The position numbers and the translations under genes were made by a program. From assembly GCA_041395325.1 (NCBI GenBank), contig JAWLAT010000029.1:1-63675 (forward strand): 63,675 nt of DNA, given 5' to 3'. The first letter of the stretch is position 1, and every line of letters starts with the position of its first letter. Of this stretch, positions 27,688 through 36,858 are shown one piece after another. Below the pieces are notes generated by a model. That model searched no databases. It was given only the letters and a program-made list of their open reading frames with translations, and had not been told where the DNA came from. Source of the DNA: JAWLAT01 sp041395325. Lineage in GTDB: Bacteria; Pseudomonadota; Gammaproteobacteria; Xanthomonadales; SZUA-5.

Positions 27688-28239
27688 TCAGGCCAGCGAC
27701 CGCAAGCCCCAGATCGCGCCAGCGCAGAGCACGCTTTCGCCGATCAGCACGGCCGGCAGATAGCGTCGCAGTGGCATCTTCGCCGCGGCCGCCAGATAGC
27801 AGCCCAGATCGCTGGGCAGCAGCGGCGCCATGCACCATAGGCACAGGGCCGGGCTGCCATGCCGACCGATCCAGCGCTGCGCCTGCTGCCAGCGCGAGCC
27901 AGTCGCGAGGCGGTCCAGCTGCAGCCAGGCGGCGTTGGCATGGATCAGCAGCGCCGAGCAGAGCACGCCCACCAGGGCCAGCAGCAGCACCTTGCCCGGC
28001 TGCTCGGGAAACAACAGGGCGCTGGCCAGCACCAGCGGCAGGCTGGGCAGCATCAACACGGCACAGGCGCATTGCAGCGCCAGCAGCAGCAACCACGGCC
28101 ACAGGCCGGCACCGGCCACCAGATCGCTCCACCAGCGGGGATCACGCAGCTCTGGCACACCCAGCAGCGCAGCCAAACCCAGCAGCAACAGCAGCAGCCA
28201 GGTCAGACGGCGGCCCCATCGATTTCCGTGGAAAGACAT
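27688..28239 (-). CDS. VTT-domain (TVP38/DedA-like) membrane protein
   Basis: An inner-membrane protein of ~183 residues with four to five helices. The region LPSLPLVLASALLFPEQPGKVL and the later RWIGRHGSPALCLWCMAPLLPSDLGCYLAAAAKM match the VTT/SNARE-associated pattern. I give the ATG at 28239; a TTG at 28287, 7 bp after the histidine kinase stop, is an alternative start. It is directly downstream of the two-component pair and may be in the same transcript. The substrate is unknown; DedA-fold proteins are linked to lipid or polyprenyl handling. Confidence 0.7.
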   Translation of the reverse strand: MSFHGNRWGRRLTWLLLLLLGLAALLGVPELRDPRWWSDLVAGAGLWPWLLLLALQCACAVLMLPSLPLVLASALLFPEQPGKVLLLALVGVLCSALLIHANAAWLQLDRLATGSRWQQAQRWIGRHGSPALCLWCMAPLLPSDLGCYLAAAAKMPLRRYLPAVLIGESVLCAGAIWGLRSLA

Positions 28240-28294
28240 GCCCAGCACCGAGATGAACTGCGCGGCAGATTGCCGCGCAGGGCTCAAGCCACCA

Positions 28295-29650
28295 TCAAAC
28301 GGTGCAAGCCTGCAGCGGCAGCAGGATCTGCAATTGGCCGTTCTCGAAAGTGGCGCTCAGTGGCAGCCCGTAGTGCTCGCTCAGCCGCTGCACGATGGCC
28401 AGGCCCAGCCCCAGTCCGCTGCTGTGCTCGCCCTTGCGGAAAGGCTGATGGGCGTCGGCCGGCAACGGCGACTGGGCCGCATTGGCGATCCGCAGCTGCG
28501 GGCCGGCGTCGCCTTGCGCCACGTCGATCAGCACCTGACGTTGGCCAGCGGCATCGGCCAGCGCGTGCTGACAGGCGTTGCCAACCAGATTGGCCAGCGC
28601 CACATGCAGCACCTCGGCGGGCAGCGCGATGCACACTCCCGACGGGACTTCGGCGTGAATCTGCAGCCCATCCTCGCCGTGCCAGATCGATTGTTCGACG
28701 ATCACCCGTTCCAGCACCGGCAGGACCTCGCTGCTGCGCTGCGCTGTGGGGGCGGCCTCCCGCGCCATTGCCAGCAGGATCTGCAGGGTTTGCTGCAGCT
28801 GCGTGGTCGAGTGCCACAGGCGCTCGATGGCCTGCCGCTCGGCCACGTCCAGATCAGGTCGCGCCTGGGCGCGCTCGCGCAGCTGTTCGGCCGCCTGGCG
28901 GATCACTGTCAATGGTGTGCGCAGCTCGTGGCTGGCATCGTGCGTGAAGTGCCGTTCGCGCTCGATGAAGCGGGCCATGCGTTGCAGCAAGTCATCCAGT
29001 CCCTGCGCCAACACATCGACCTCGGATACCCGACCGCCTCGCGGCGGCGATATGCGGGTGTCGCTGGCCACCGTAGCCGGATCCAGCTGCCGCACATTGG
29101 CCGCCAGCTGCCGCAGGGGCTCGCTGGCGCGTCCGGCGACCCACCAGCCCAGCAGCAGGGCAACGGCCAGCGTCGCCAGCACCGACCCGCCCAGCCAGTT
29201 CACCACATCGCCACGCATGCGACGAAAGACCAACCGCTCGCCCACCTCGGTGACCAGCCAGGCGCTGTGCTGGTCGGTTTCCAGCGGCAGCAGGTGATAG
29301 TGCCGCCCCTGGCTGCCGGCAAACTCGCGTAGCTGCGGATCCTGCGCCCAGGCGGCGTACAGATCCGCCGGGAAGTGCGCTGGGCCGGGCAGCACCTGCA
29401 TCGCCGGGTCGACCGGCGTCAGCCAGGTCTGCCCGGCGGCGCGTGCCTGCAGCTGCCGTTGCGCCTCGAGCTCCAGCCCGGCCGCGATGTAGCGATCCTC
29501 GACCACGTAGGCGATGACCAGCACGTGCAGCGTGAACAACGCCGCCACACCCAGCGCGAACAGCGCGAAGGCCAACATCAGCCGTCGCCGCAGGGTGGGC
29601 GCTCGGGTGCCCGACTCAGGCACGCTCGTCCAGTCGAAAGCCAACGCCAT
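28295..29650 (-). CDS. Two-component sensor histidine kinase
   Basis: A 451-residue membrane sensor. Helices are at ~25-48 and ~152-172 with a ~100-residue periplasmic loop, then a HAMP-like linker. The H-box is FTHDASHELRTPL (phospho-His). The ATPase has NLVGNACQHA (N-box) and GLGLGLAIVQRL (G-box). The gene starts inside the 3' end of the response regulator gene (35-bp overlap), so it is coupled to its cognate regulator. The signal is unknown. Confidence 0.94.
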   Translation of the reverse strand: MALAFDWTSVPESGTRAPTLRRRLMLAFALFALGVAALFTLHVLVIAYVVEDRYIAAGLELEAQRQLQARAAGQTWLTPVDPAMQVLPGPAHFPADLYAAWAQDPQLREFAGSQGRHYHLLPLETDQHSAWLVTEVGERLVFRRMRGDVVNWLGGSVLATLAVALLLGWWVAGRASEPLRQLAANVRQLDPATVASDTRISPPRGGRVSEVDVLAQGLDDLLQRMARFIERERHFTHDASHELRTPLTVIRQAAEQLRERAQARPDLDVAERQAIERLWHSTTQLQQTLQILLAMAREAAPTAQRSSEVLPVLERVIVEQSIWHGEDGLQIHAEVPSGVCIALPAEVLHVALANLVGNACQHALADAAGQRQVLIDVAQGDAGPQLRIANAAQSPLPADAHQPFRKGEHSSGLGLGLAIVQRLSEHYGLPLSATFENGQLQILLPLQACTV

Positions 29651-30311
29651 GGACGGTCTTCAGCATCGGTGTGTCGAAGGGGCGATCCAGCACCTGTCGC
29701 AACAGATACAAGTGCGAACGCAAGGGATCGGACGCCGGCACTTCATCGGGCCACAGCTCGCGCAGCAGTTCGCTGCGGGTCACTGCCCGCGGCCAGGCTT
29801 CGGCCAGCAGCTGCAGGATCCGCTGTGGCATGCCCAGCAAAGCCAGCGGCTGCCCATGACGACTGGCCTCGCCGCTGCGCCGGTCAATGGACAGCGATCC
29901 GATCTGCAGGCAGTGCGCAGCACCCACGCGGTGCCGCTGCGACAGCGCCAGGCAGCGAGCCAGCAACTCGTCGCCGGCAAAGGGCTTGACCAGATAGTCG
30001 TCGGCTCCCGCGGCGAAGCCGGCCAGCTTCTGCTCCAGCTGGTCGCGCGCCGTGAGCATCAGCACCGGCACATGGCGATCGGCGCGCGCGCGCAGTGCCT
30101 CGCAAACCCGCAAACCATCCAGGCCAGGCAAGCCCAGGTCCAGCACCAGTACGTCGGGTGGATCGCTCAACGCCAGTTGCAGACCGGTACGCCCATCGGC
30201 GGCGAAATCGACGCAGTGGCCGTGCCGCTCGAACAGGCTGGCCAGCGACTGCCGCAACGGCAGATGGTCTTCGACCAGCAGGATGCGCAGCGATGTGCTC
30301 GGAGCTCCCAC
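29616..30311 (-). CDS. OmpR-family response regulator
   Basis: A 231-residue regulator. The receiver domain shows EDH acidic residues, the phospho-acceptor Asp in VLVLDLGLPGLDGL, and the LTARD and LVKPF motifs. The winged-helix output domain ends with SDPLRSHLYLLRQVLDRPF and VHGVGFRL. It precedes and overlaps the histidine kinase gene, so it should be phosphorylated by it. It is divergent from the DJ-1-like gene. Confidence 0.95.
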   Translation of the reverse strand: MGAPSTSLRILLVEDHLPLRQSLASLFERHGHCVDFAADGRTGLQLALSDPPDVLVLDLGLPGLDGLRVCEALRARADRHVPVLMLTARDQLEQKLAGFAAGADDYLVKPFAGDELLARCLALSQRHRVGAAHCLQIGSLSIDRRSGEASRHGQPLALLGMPQRILQLLAEAWPRAVTRSELLRELWPDEVPASDPLRSHLYLLRQVLDRPFDTPMLKTVHGVGFRLDERA

Positions 30312-30464
30312 GCGGGTTGGGTCCTTCTGTCCTGATGGTCAGCAGACTGGCAGGCGGGTGTGAAACCCACTGCAAATGGGCCGCAACGTCGTTTGATCTT
30401 CGTTTGCCACCGCCCGCGGACAGTGTGCCGCAACGCCGCGCCGGGCGGCACTCGGAGCCACCTC

Positions 30465-31523
30465 ATGAAGCATTGGATCAAGCGCAGTCTGTGGGCCCTC
30501 GCTGGCGGCCTGCTGGCACTGGCCGCGCTGTTGACCGGCTATGTCTACAGTCTGGATCTGGACGCCGAGCCCGTCGCCGATCGCCAGGCCACGGCCGCGG
30601 AGCTGGGTTTCGGCCGCTACAGCGGGCCGAGTCGCGGGCGCATTCTGGCGATCGTCAGCAGCGCAGCGGAACTGCCTGGCGGCGGCCGCGGCGGCTTTGA
30701 ATTGACCGAACTGTCGCGGGCCTGGTGGGTGTTCATCCACAACGGTTTCGAGGTCGACATCGCCAGTCCGGCCGGCGGCGAGCCCCCGATGGTGCTGGAT
30801 GATGATCTGATCGATGCCGACTACGCCTTCCTCAACGATGCGGCAGCCATGGCGAGGCTGCGCCAGAGCCTGCCGCTGGCCGAGATCGATCCCGGTGCCT
30901 ACGCGGCGGTCTATGTGGTCGGCGGCAAGGGCGCGATGGTCGATCTGCCCATCGATCCGCAGCTCGCCCGGCTGTGGGCGGGCTTGTCTCCGGAGGCCGT
31001 CATCGGCGCGGTCTGCCATGGCCCGGCGGCCTTGCTGCAGGCTCGCGATGCGATTGGCAAACCATTGCTGCAAGGGCGACGGGTAACCGGTTTCAGCAAC
31101 GAGGAGGAACTGCAGCTGATACCCGATGCGCGACAGCGGCTGGGATTCCTGCTGCAGGATGCGCTGGCCGAGCAAGCCGACTACGCCTTCGGCCCGGCCT
31201 TTCTCGATCACACGATCGTCGATGGGCGTCTGATCACCGGACAGAATCCCTGGTCGACCTGGTCAGTGGCCACGTCCATGATCGAAGCGCTGGGGCATGT
31301 ACCGGTGGCGCGGCCGGTGACCAGCGAGGAGCGCAGTGTGGCGCTGCTGGCGACCCTGCACACAGACGGCCTGGCCGCCGCGATCAGCCACAAGGCAGCG
31401 CTGCCCGGCAGTGACAAGCGCTTGCTGCTGATGCACGGCGTGCTGGCGCTGCTGCAGGGCGAATGGCGCCGTGCCTGGTGGCTGGATCGACTGGCGCGGG
31501 CGCCAGATGGGCGGGCCGGTTGA
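30465..31523 (+). CDS. DJ-1/PfpI-type glutamine-amidotransferase-like protein
   Basis: The start at ATG 30465 gives a 352-residue protein with an N-terminal membrane anchor (LWALAGGLLALAALLTGYVY). The class-I GATase/DJ-1 fold shows GFELTELSRAWW, FEVDIASPAGGEPP, VYVVGGKGAM and the nucleophile elbow AVCHGPAALL. Later residues (TGFSNEEE, LITGQNPWST) match the type of Hsp31/ThiJ-like proteins with glyoxalase or chaperone activity. The anchor is unusual for that family. The activity itself is inferred. Confidence 0.85.
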   Translation: MKHWIKRSLWALAGGLLALAALLTGYVYSLDLDAEPVADRQATAAELGFGRYSGPSRGRILAIVSSAAELPGGGRGGFELTELSRAWWVFIHNGFEVDIASPAGGEPPMVLDDDLIDADYAFLNDAAAMARLRQSLPLAEIDPGAYAAVYVVGGKGAMVDLPIDPQLARLWAGLSPEAVIGAVCHGPAALLQARDAIGKPLLQGRRVTGFSNEEELQLIPDARQRLGFLLQDALAEQADYAFGPAFLDHTIVDGRLITGQNPWSTWSVATSMIEALGHVPVARPVTSEERSVALLATLHTDGLAAAISHKAALPGSDKRLLLMHGVLALLQGEWRRAWWLDRLARAPDGRAG

Positions 31524-31593
31524 TGCTGACCGTCGACCCGCGCCGGTCGGGTACCGATAATGCGGGCCCGTTTCGCCGCCAGTGGCACCGATC

Positions 31594-31953
31594 ATGCAAC
31601 CACGCGAACTCGTCCAACACTGGGTCGATGCCTTCAACCGCGCCGATGTCGATGCGCTGGCCGCCTGCTACGCCGAGCACGCCACCAACCATCAGGTCAA
31701 TGACGCGCCGCTGGTCGGGCGGGCAGCCATCCGGCAGATGTTTGCCGATGGCTTTGCCAATGCCACGATGGTCTGCATCGTCGAGCAGATCCTGCAGGAC
31801 GGGCAATGGGCGATGCTGGAGTGGCGTGATCCCCTGGGCCTGCGCGGCTGCGGCTTTTTCCAGGTGGTCAACGACCAGATCGTGTTCCAACGCGGTTATT
31901 GGGACAAGCTCAGCTTCCTGCGCCAGCAGGGCCTGCCGTTGCCCACCGAATGA
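31594..31953 (+). CDS. NTF2-like (SnoaL-type) protein
   Basis: A ~119-residue small alpha+beta-barrel protein (VQHWVDAFNRADVDALAACYAEHA, VGRAAIRQMF, QDGQWAMLEW). I prefer ATG 31594; a GTG four codons earlier is possible. Members act as small-molecule enzymes or binding proteins; no substrate is evident. Its stop overlaps the Nudix gene start (ATGA). Confidence 0.83.
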   Translation: MQPRELVQHWVDAFNRADVDALAACYAEHATNHQVNDAPLVGRAAIRQMFADGFANATMVCIVEQILQDGQWAMLEWRDPLGLRGCGFFQVVNDQIVFQRGYWDKLSFLRQQGLPLPTE

Positions 31954-32534
31954 GCATCATGCTGTCACTGGATGCGACCGATCCACGCTCGCCGTTGCTG
32001 GCCGACCTGCAAACGCTGGCCGCGGAATGGCCCGAGGAGGCGGCTCGAATCCAGCGTTTCACGGACTTCATTCGCGCCCATGAAAACTGTGCCGGGCGGG
32101 AACTGACGGTGGGCCACCTGACCGGTTCAGCCTGGCTGGTGGATCCCACCGGCACCCAGGTACTGCTGACCCATCACCGCAAGCTCCAGCGCTGGCTGCA
32201 ACTGGGCGGTCATGCCGACGGCGAGTTGGATATCGCCGCCGCGGCGTTGCGCGAGGCACAGGAAGAGTCGGGACTGGATGGTCTGCAACTGGTCGACCGG
32301 CATCCTTTCGCCATCGACGATCACCGCATCCCGGCGCGTGGCTCCGAGCCCGAGCACACCCACTACGACATCTGCTACGTCGTGCGAGCCACCGCTGACC
32401 TGCAACCGGTGCTCAGCGAAGAGTCGCTGGACCTGCGCTGGTGGCCGATTGCTGAACTGTGCGATCACGGCGAGGCCTTTCTCGCCCGGATGGCGCGTCG
32501 CTGGCTGTCGCTCAATCCTTCGGCGGCAGGCTGA
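31950..32534 (+). CDS. Nudix hydrolase
   Basis: A 194-residue protein starting at ATG 31950, which overlaps the preceding stop. The Nudix box is visible at about residues 85-110 (GGHADGELDI then LREAQEESGL), with a one-residue spacing variation from the canonical box. It should hydrolyse a nucleoside-diphosphate-linked substrate; which one is not predictable. The last 23 bp overlap the 3' end of the convergent response regulator gene. Confidence 0.9.
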   Translation: MSIMLSLDATDPRSPLLADLQTLAAEWPEEAARIQRFTDFIRAHENCAGRELTVGHLTGSAWLVDPTGTQVLLTHHRKLQRWLQLGGHADGELDIAAAALREAQEESGLDGLQLVDRHPFAIDDHRIPARGSEPEHTHYDICYVVRATADLQPVLSEESLDLRWWPIAELCDHGEAFLARMARRWLSLNPSAAG

Positions 32535-33159
32535 GCAGTCCGTTCTGGATGGCCAGCTGGGTCAGCTCTGCCACGCTGCGCAGCCCCAGTTTGGCCATGC
32601 CGCGTTGCTTGAAGCTGCTGACGGTCTTGTAGGTCACGCACAGCTGCGCGGCCAGGTCACGCAGCGGTATGCCATGGACCACCGCCAGCAAGGTCTCGAA
32701 TTCCCGTGGGCCGAGCTTCTCAAAAGGTGACTGGGTCGCGCCGGGCAGCAGGCCCAGGGCAACCTGCTGGGCGATGTCGGCGCTGATGAAGGGCTGGCCG
32801 TGGGCAATGGCGTGCAGGCCACGGACCAGGTCTTCGCCGGCCGAGCCCTTGCTGATGTAACCCAGCGCGCCGGATTCGAGCACCTGGCGCGGGAAAGGGT
32901 TGTCGGTGTGCATCGTCAGGATGGCGACCTTCTGCTTGGGATGGGAGCGAGCCAGGCGGCGCACGACTTCCAGGCCACTCATGCCCGGCATGCTCAGGTC
33001 CAGCAGCAGGATGTCCGGCTTGTGCTCGCGTACCAGGCGCAGGGCGTCCTCACCGTTGCCGCCCTCGCCGACCACTTCGAAACCCCCATGGTTCTCCAGC
33101 AGGCTGCGTATGCCCGTGCGAACCAGTGCGTGGTCGTCCACCAGCACGATCCGAATCAT
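32512..33159 (-). CDS. UvrY/GacA-like response regulator
   Basis: The start at ATG 33159 gives a 215-residue NarL/LuxR-type regulator. The receiver has VDDHALVRTG, the phospho-Asp in ILLLDLSMPGMSGLEV and the switch region YISKGSAGEDLV. The DNA-binding helix-turn-helix is at ~150-205 (LGPREFETLLAVVHG, DLAAQLCVTYKTVSSFKQRG, KLGLRSVAELTQLA). The stretch PFISADIAQQVAL matches GacA/UvrY closely. In that family the regulon is small RNAs of the Csr/Rsm system. No cognate sensor is adjacent. The name is an inference. Confidence 0.88.
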   Translation of the reverse strand: MIRIVLVDDHALVRTGIRSLLENHGGFEVVGEGGNGEDALRLVREHKPDILLLDLSMPGMSGLEVVRRLARSHPKQKVAILTMHTDNPFPRQVLESGALGYISKGSAGEDLVRGLHAIAHGQPFISADIAQQVALGLLPGATQSPFEKLGPREFETLLAVVHGIPLRDLAAQLCVTYKTVSSFKQRGMAKLGLRSVAELTQLAIQNGLLSLPPKD

Positions 33160-33292
33160 CGCCTTCCCCCATGTCTGGCCACAGCGGCTGCTCCGGCATG
33201 GTCCCGTGCCATCGCCCACCAGGCAAGCCCCGTGCAGGCGTCACGACCGGCTGCATTTGACAACAGTTAGATAATTAGCAAAATGACGAATC

Positions 33293-33595
33293 ATGAGCGA
33301 TGTCTTCAAAGCCCTGTCCGATCCCAGCCGTCGCCGCATCCTGCAACTGCTGCGCAGCGGTCCACAGAGTGCCGGTGAGCTGGCCAGTCATTTCGAACTG
33401 AGCAAGCCGACGCTGTCGGCCCATTTCGCGGTGCTGCGCGAAGCCGGTCTGGTGCACAGTCGCCGCGACGGCAAGCAATTGATCTATCACCTGCAGTTGT
33501 CGGTGCTGGAAGAAGCCCTGTTGGGTTTCAGCCAACTGCTGGGCCTGGGTGGTGCCGCTCCGGCACCCGGGCAAACCAAGGGAGAGACCCCATGA
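33293..33595 (+). CDS. ArsR-family regulator (SdpR-like)
   Basis: A 100-residue winged-helix repressor (VFKALSDPSRRRILQLLRSG, SAGELASHFELSKPTLSAHF, LREAGLVHSRRDGKQLIYHL). It lacks the paired cysteines of metal-sensing ArsR proteins and matches the SdpR autorepressor type. Its stop overlaps the next start (ATGA), and that gene encodes an SdpI-like membrane protein, as in the sdpRI arrangement. A TTGACA at 33257 could be the -35 element, but a good -10 at the right distance is not obvious. Confidence 0.88.
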   Translation: MSDVFKALSDPSRRRILQLLRSGPQSAGELASHFELSKPTLSAHFAVLREAGLVHSRRDGKQLIYHLQLSVLEEALLGFSQLLGLGGAAPAPGQTKGETP

Positions 33596-34194
33596 GCAAC
33601 CATCATGCCGCCGAACTGCGCGGTTCCGCCGGACCGGCTCGAATTGCCGGATTCACCCTGGGTGGCTTGAGCCTCGTCCTGTTGGTCCTGCGACCCGAAC
33701 TGCCCCAGCTGTGGCTGCCGCCGCTGTGCTCCCTGGCCATCGGGGCCTGGGTCTATCGGCTGGCGGGTCAGCGCAGCCGCGAAGTCGCCGCCCGTCTTTA
33801 CGGAGCCCTGCAACTGGCCGCCTGGGTGCTGGTCATTGCCTTGTTCTTCGGCTTGCTGAGTGAATTGGGCTGGTCGCCCTGGTCACGCAATGACACCGCC
33901 GATCGCGGTCAGGGCCTGGTGTTGGCGCTGATCATGCTGGCCTACGCCAATGTCATGCCGAAGATGCCGGCATCGCGGGCTTGGCAGGCGCAGTTGCGCT
34001 TCGCCGGTTGGGCCTTGGTGCTGGGCTCGGTCGGCTATGCGCTGGCGTGGCTGCTGCTGCCGCTGGATTTGGCCAGCTGGGCGGCCATGGCGGCACTGGG
34101 CAGCGCACTCGGCCTGATCCTGATCCGCTTGTTGTGGAAACAGCCCTGGCGAACCACCGACGCCTGCCCGGCGCACGAGGAGGCACAGCCATGA
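33592..34194 (+). CDS. SdpI-like membrane protein
   Basis: A 200-residue inner-membrane protein with about six hydrophobic segments. The region GLVLALIMLAYANVMPKMP fits the SdpI family (GN.MPK motif). In Bacillus, SdpI gives immunity to the SdpC toxin and signals to SdpR; here no SdpC is visible, so the partner is unknown. Both ends overlap neighbours by ATGA, so sdpR-like, sdpI-like and rhodanese genes form one operon. Confidence 0.72.
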   Translation: MSNHHAAELRGSAGPARIAGFTLGGLSLVLLVLRPELPQLWLPPLCSLAIGAWVYRLAGQRSREVAARLYGALQLAAWVLVIALFFGLLSELGWSPWSRNDTADRGQGLVLALIMLAYANVMPKMPASRAWQAQLRFAGWALVLGSVGYALAWLLLPLDLASWAAMAALGSALGLILIRLLWKQPWRTTDACPAHEEAQP

Positions 34195-34520
34195 TGGCCT
34201 GGCTCATGGGCGTGCCCGGCCTGTCACCGGCACAACTGCAGCAACGGCTGCAGCAGGGCGACCTGTCGCTGATCGACGTCAACAGCGCGCCGCCGCGTCA
34301 GGGTTTGATTCCCGGCGCGCGCTGGATCGATCCGACGCAGTTGGGTCCGCAGGACTTGCCGACGAACCGTGACCAGACGCTGGTCTTCTATTGCGCCAAT
34401 CCCTTTTGCCGCAAGGCGCCGCGAGCGGCGCGACAGGCGCGCCAGTGGGGCCACACCGATGTCGCGGTCCTAGCGGCTGGCATCGAAGGTTGGCAGCGCG
34501 CGGGATTGCCACTGAGCTGA
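34191..34520 (+). CDS. Single-domain rhodanese-like protein
   Basis: A 109-residue protein starting at ATG 34191, overlapping the previous stop. It has the rhodanese fold pattern LSLIDVNSAPPRQGLIPGA, LVFYCANPFCRKAPRAARQ and VAVLAAGIEGWQRAGLPL. The active-site cysteine is in YCANPFC, an atypical loop with a second cysteine. It should carry sulfane sulfur or act as a redox module. The operon link to an SdpI-like gene is unexplained. Confidence 0.88.
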   Translation: MMAWLMGVPGLSPAQLQQRLQQGDLSLIDVNSAPPRQGLIPGARWIDPTQLGPQDLPTNRDQTLVFYCANPFCRKAPRAARQARQWGHTDVAVLAAGIEGWQRAGLPLS

Positions 34521-34613
34521 GGACAAACACCCAGCCGAGGCGGTGTTCACACCCAATGCACCGTTCGGTTGCAGCGCCACCGCTAAGCTGTCATCTGGAC
34601 CTGATCCGGATGA

Positions 34614-35633
34614 ATGCCGATGCCCGCTTATCGATTGCTGTCCCTGACCCTGTTGCCCTTGCTGCTGCTGGCAGCGCTGACGCCAGCGGCGGCCGCCACC
34701 ACTGCCGAGGTGCGCGCGGCGCAGGACTACACCGTCACCCGACTGCTGCAGGTCAAGCCTGACCGGCTGGCCCAACCCAAGGAGATCACGCCGAACTGCG
34801 TGGCCAATCCGATCCCGACGAGCCCACAGGGCCCGCAGGTCATGACCGAGGTCAGTCGCACGGCCGGCGATCGCTTCCGCATCGTGCTGTGGCGCCAGCC
34901 TTGCGGCAGTGCAGGCACCGATGCCCAGCTGATCCTCACTTTCGTGCCGCTGCAGGGATCTCCGTTGATCTGCGCCAATGACATGGAGCTGCGCCAGGGC
35001 GCGATCACCAGCGATGACTTCTTCCTCACGCGTGACCCCTCGGGCGCCAACATCGACACGCTCTGCGGCCCGATCAGCCAGACCACCTCGGTGCTGATCC
35101 GAGAAGTCGATGACACCTTCACCTTTGACGATGATCTGGCCTTCAGTTTCGTCTACGAGCAGGACAGCCCCACCCCGGATGTGGTGCTGAACGTGCCGGC
35201 CTACGATGCCAGTCAGTACCCGGGTGGCGGCATGCTGAGCTCACCGCAGGGTGTCAACAGCGGCAGCTACTACGATCCAGCCCGTCCGGGGGAGGGCATC
35301 TTTGTCGAGGTAGGCCGGGCCGGCGGGCGGCGGGTGCTGTTCGTCTCCTGGTACACCTATCAGGACGGCTTGCCGCTGTGGATCATCGGCAACGTCGATT
35401 TCCCGGAAGGTGCCACCAGCGTCACGGTGCCGATGCTGACCTTCAGCGGCACGGGTTTTGGCCCGGCCTTCAATCCGGCCCAGGTGGTGTCCAGTCCGTG
35501 GGGCCAGGCGACCTTCCGGGTCATCAGCTGCAATGAGCTGAGCTTCGACTGGATCCGCACCGCGGATGGCTTGAGTGGCAGCTACAACTACGTGCGACTG
35601 GTCGACGGGCTGCTCGGCACACAGTGCCAATAA
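34614..35633 (+). CDS. Secreted protein of unknown function
   Basis: A 339-residue protein with a signal peptide (YRLLSLTLLPLLLLAALTPAAA). It starts at ATG 34614 or 34620. Residues ~65-190 are cysteine-containing and unassigned. From ~205 it carries the motif NSGSYYDPARPGEGIFVEVG then VLFVSWYTYQDGLPLWIIGN. I recognise this as a domain common in secreted Lysobacterales proteins (SG.WYDP.R.GEGF.LE.....W.TY...G...W). Its biochemical role is unknown. The tail is not FADxFE. Confidence 0.75.
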   Translation: MPMPAYRLLSLTLLPLLLLAALTPAAAATTAEVRAAQDYTVTRLLQVKPDRLAQPKEITPNCVANPIPTSPQGPQVMTEVSRTAGDRFRIVLWRQPCGSAGTDAQLILTFVPLQGSPLICANDMELRQGAITSDDFFLTRDPSGANIDTLCGPISQTTSVLIREVDDTFTFDDDLAFSFVYEQDSPTPDVVLNVPAYDASQYPGGGMLSSPQGVNSGSYYDPARPGEGIFVEVGRAGGRRVLFVSWYTYQDGLPLWIIGNVDFPEGATSVTVPMLTFSGTGFGPAFNPAQVVSSPWGQATFRVISCNELSFDWIRTADGLSGSYNYVRLVDGLLGTQCQ

Positions 35634-35782
35634 GGCGAACTCCGGCGGGGGCGGGTGGTCGGTCTGGGCAGGGCCGGCCGCCCGCAGCGTCAAGGATCGA
35701 CTGAGGCGAACTGCCTCAAGCCGTCGCATTGCGGGCTAGACTGCGCGCCCCGTGCCGGTGCTCGGCCGCACCGATCGATCTG

Positions 35783-36841
35783 ATGAAAGTTCTGCACGTC
35801 GATCTCGCACCCATCTTTCGCGGTGGCCAGCGCCAGGCGCTGATGTTGCACCGCCATCTGCGCCAAGCCGGTGTCGACAGCCTGCTGGCCGTGGCTGCCG
35901 GTGGCCGGTTGCAGGCCAAGGCCATGGCCGACGGCGTCGAGGGATTGCGCCCCCTCTCGGTACACGCCTTGCGCTCGACCACATTGTCGCGACTGCTGGC
36001 CTGGCCAGCCATGTGGCGATTGCTGCGTCGCGAACGGACGGATGTGCTGCATTTTCACGAACCGGCCTCGTTGCTGTACCGGCCACTGGCCGGCCAGGCC
36101 CTGACCGTGCAGACGCGGCGTGTGTCCTTCCCGATCAAGCCCTCCAGCGTGCGCCTGAAGTACCAGCCCATCGATCTGCATGTGGCGGTCAGCGACGAGA
36201 TCGCCGGCTATCTGCGCGGGCTGGGGTTGGCGCCGGTGCACACGGTGCGCAGCGCCATCGACAACGGCCGCTTTCAGGGCGTCCCCGATCCCGGTCCGAT
36301 TGGCACCCCGCTGCGGCTGCTCTACATCGGAGCCTTTCACAAGATGAAGGGCATCGAGGTGCTGCAGCAGGCCTTCATTGAGTTGGCCGGAGCGATGGAC
36401 TGCTCGCTGGATGTGGTTGGCGACGGCGAGCTGCTGGCGCCCTTCCAGGCGGCTCTGCAGAGCGCGGGCCTGGGCGAGCGTCTGCGGGTCCATGGCTATC
36501 GCGAAGACACCGAGCGCTATCTGGGTCAGGCGGATGTGGTGCTGGTGCCGTCGACCTACGGCGAAGGTTCCAACGGCATGATCAAGGAGGCGCTGGCTGC
36601 GGGTCGCCCGGTCATTGCCAGCGACCTGCCGTGCAACGGTGAGCTGATCGAACACGGCCGCAGTGGCCTGCTGTTTCGCAACGGTGATCCCGCAGACCTG
36701 GCGGCCCGCGTGCTTGAACTGGCGCAGGGCCAATGGTCGCTGCCCCCGGCTCGTCTGCGTGCCGCGGCCCTGGGTTGGGCCGACAGTGCCATGGGCGAAG
36801 CCTATCTGGCGCTGTACGAACGGTATCTGGCGTCGCGCTGA
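35783..36841 (+). CDS. GT4-family glycosyltransferase
   Basis: The start at ATG 35783 gives a 352-residue GT-B enzyme. The N-terminal half has LHVDLAPIFRGGQRQALML and HFHEPASLLYRP. The C-terminal donor-binding half has LLYIGAFHKMKGIEVLQQAF, VVGDGEL, ADVVLVPSTYGEGSNGMIKEALAAGRPVIAS and GLLFRNGDPADLA, the E-x7-E motif of this family. It transfers a sugar from a nucleotide donor, probably to a lipid or surface polysaccharide. It is an orphan, without other polysaccharide genes nearby. Confidence 0.9.
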   Translation: MKVLHVDLAPIFRGGQRQALMLHRHLRQAGVDSLLAVAAGGRLQAKAMADGVEGLRPLSVHALRSTTLSRLLAWPAMWRLLRRERTDVLHFHEPASLLYRPLAGQALTVQTRRVSFPIKPSSVRLKYQPIDLHVAVSDEIAGYLRGLGLAPVHTVRSAIDNGRFQGVPDPGPIGTPLRLLYIGAFHKMKGIEVLQQAFIELAGAMDCSLDVVGDGELLAPFQAALQSAGLGERLRVHGYREDTERYLGQADVVLVPSTYGEGSNGMIKEALAAGRPVIASDLPCNGELIEHGRSGLLFRNGDPADLAARVLELAQGQWSLPPARLRAAALGWADSAMGEAYLALYERYLASR

Positions 36842-36858
36842 GTCCGGGTCGAGCGAGC

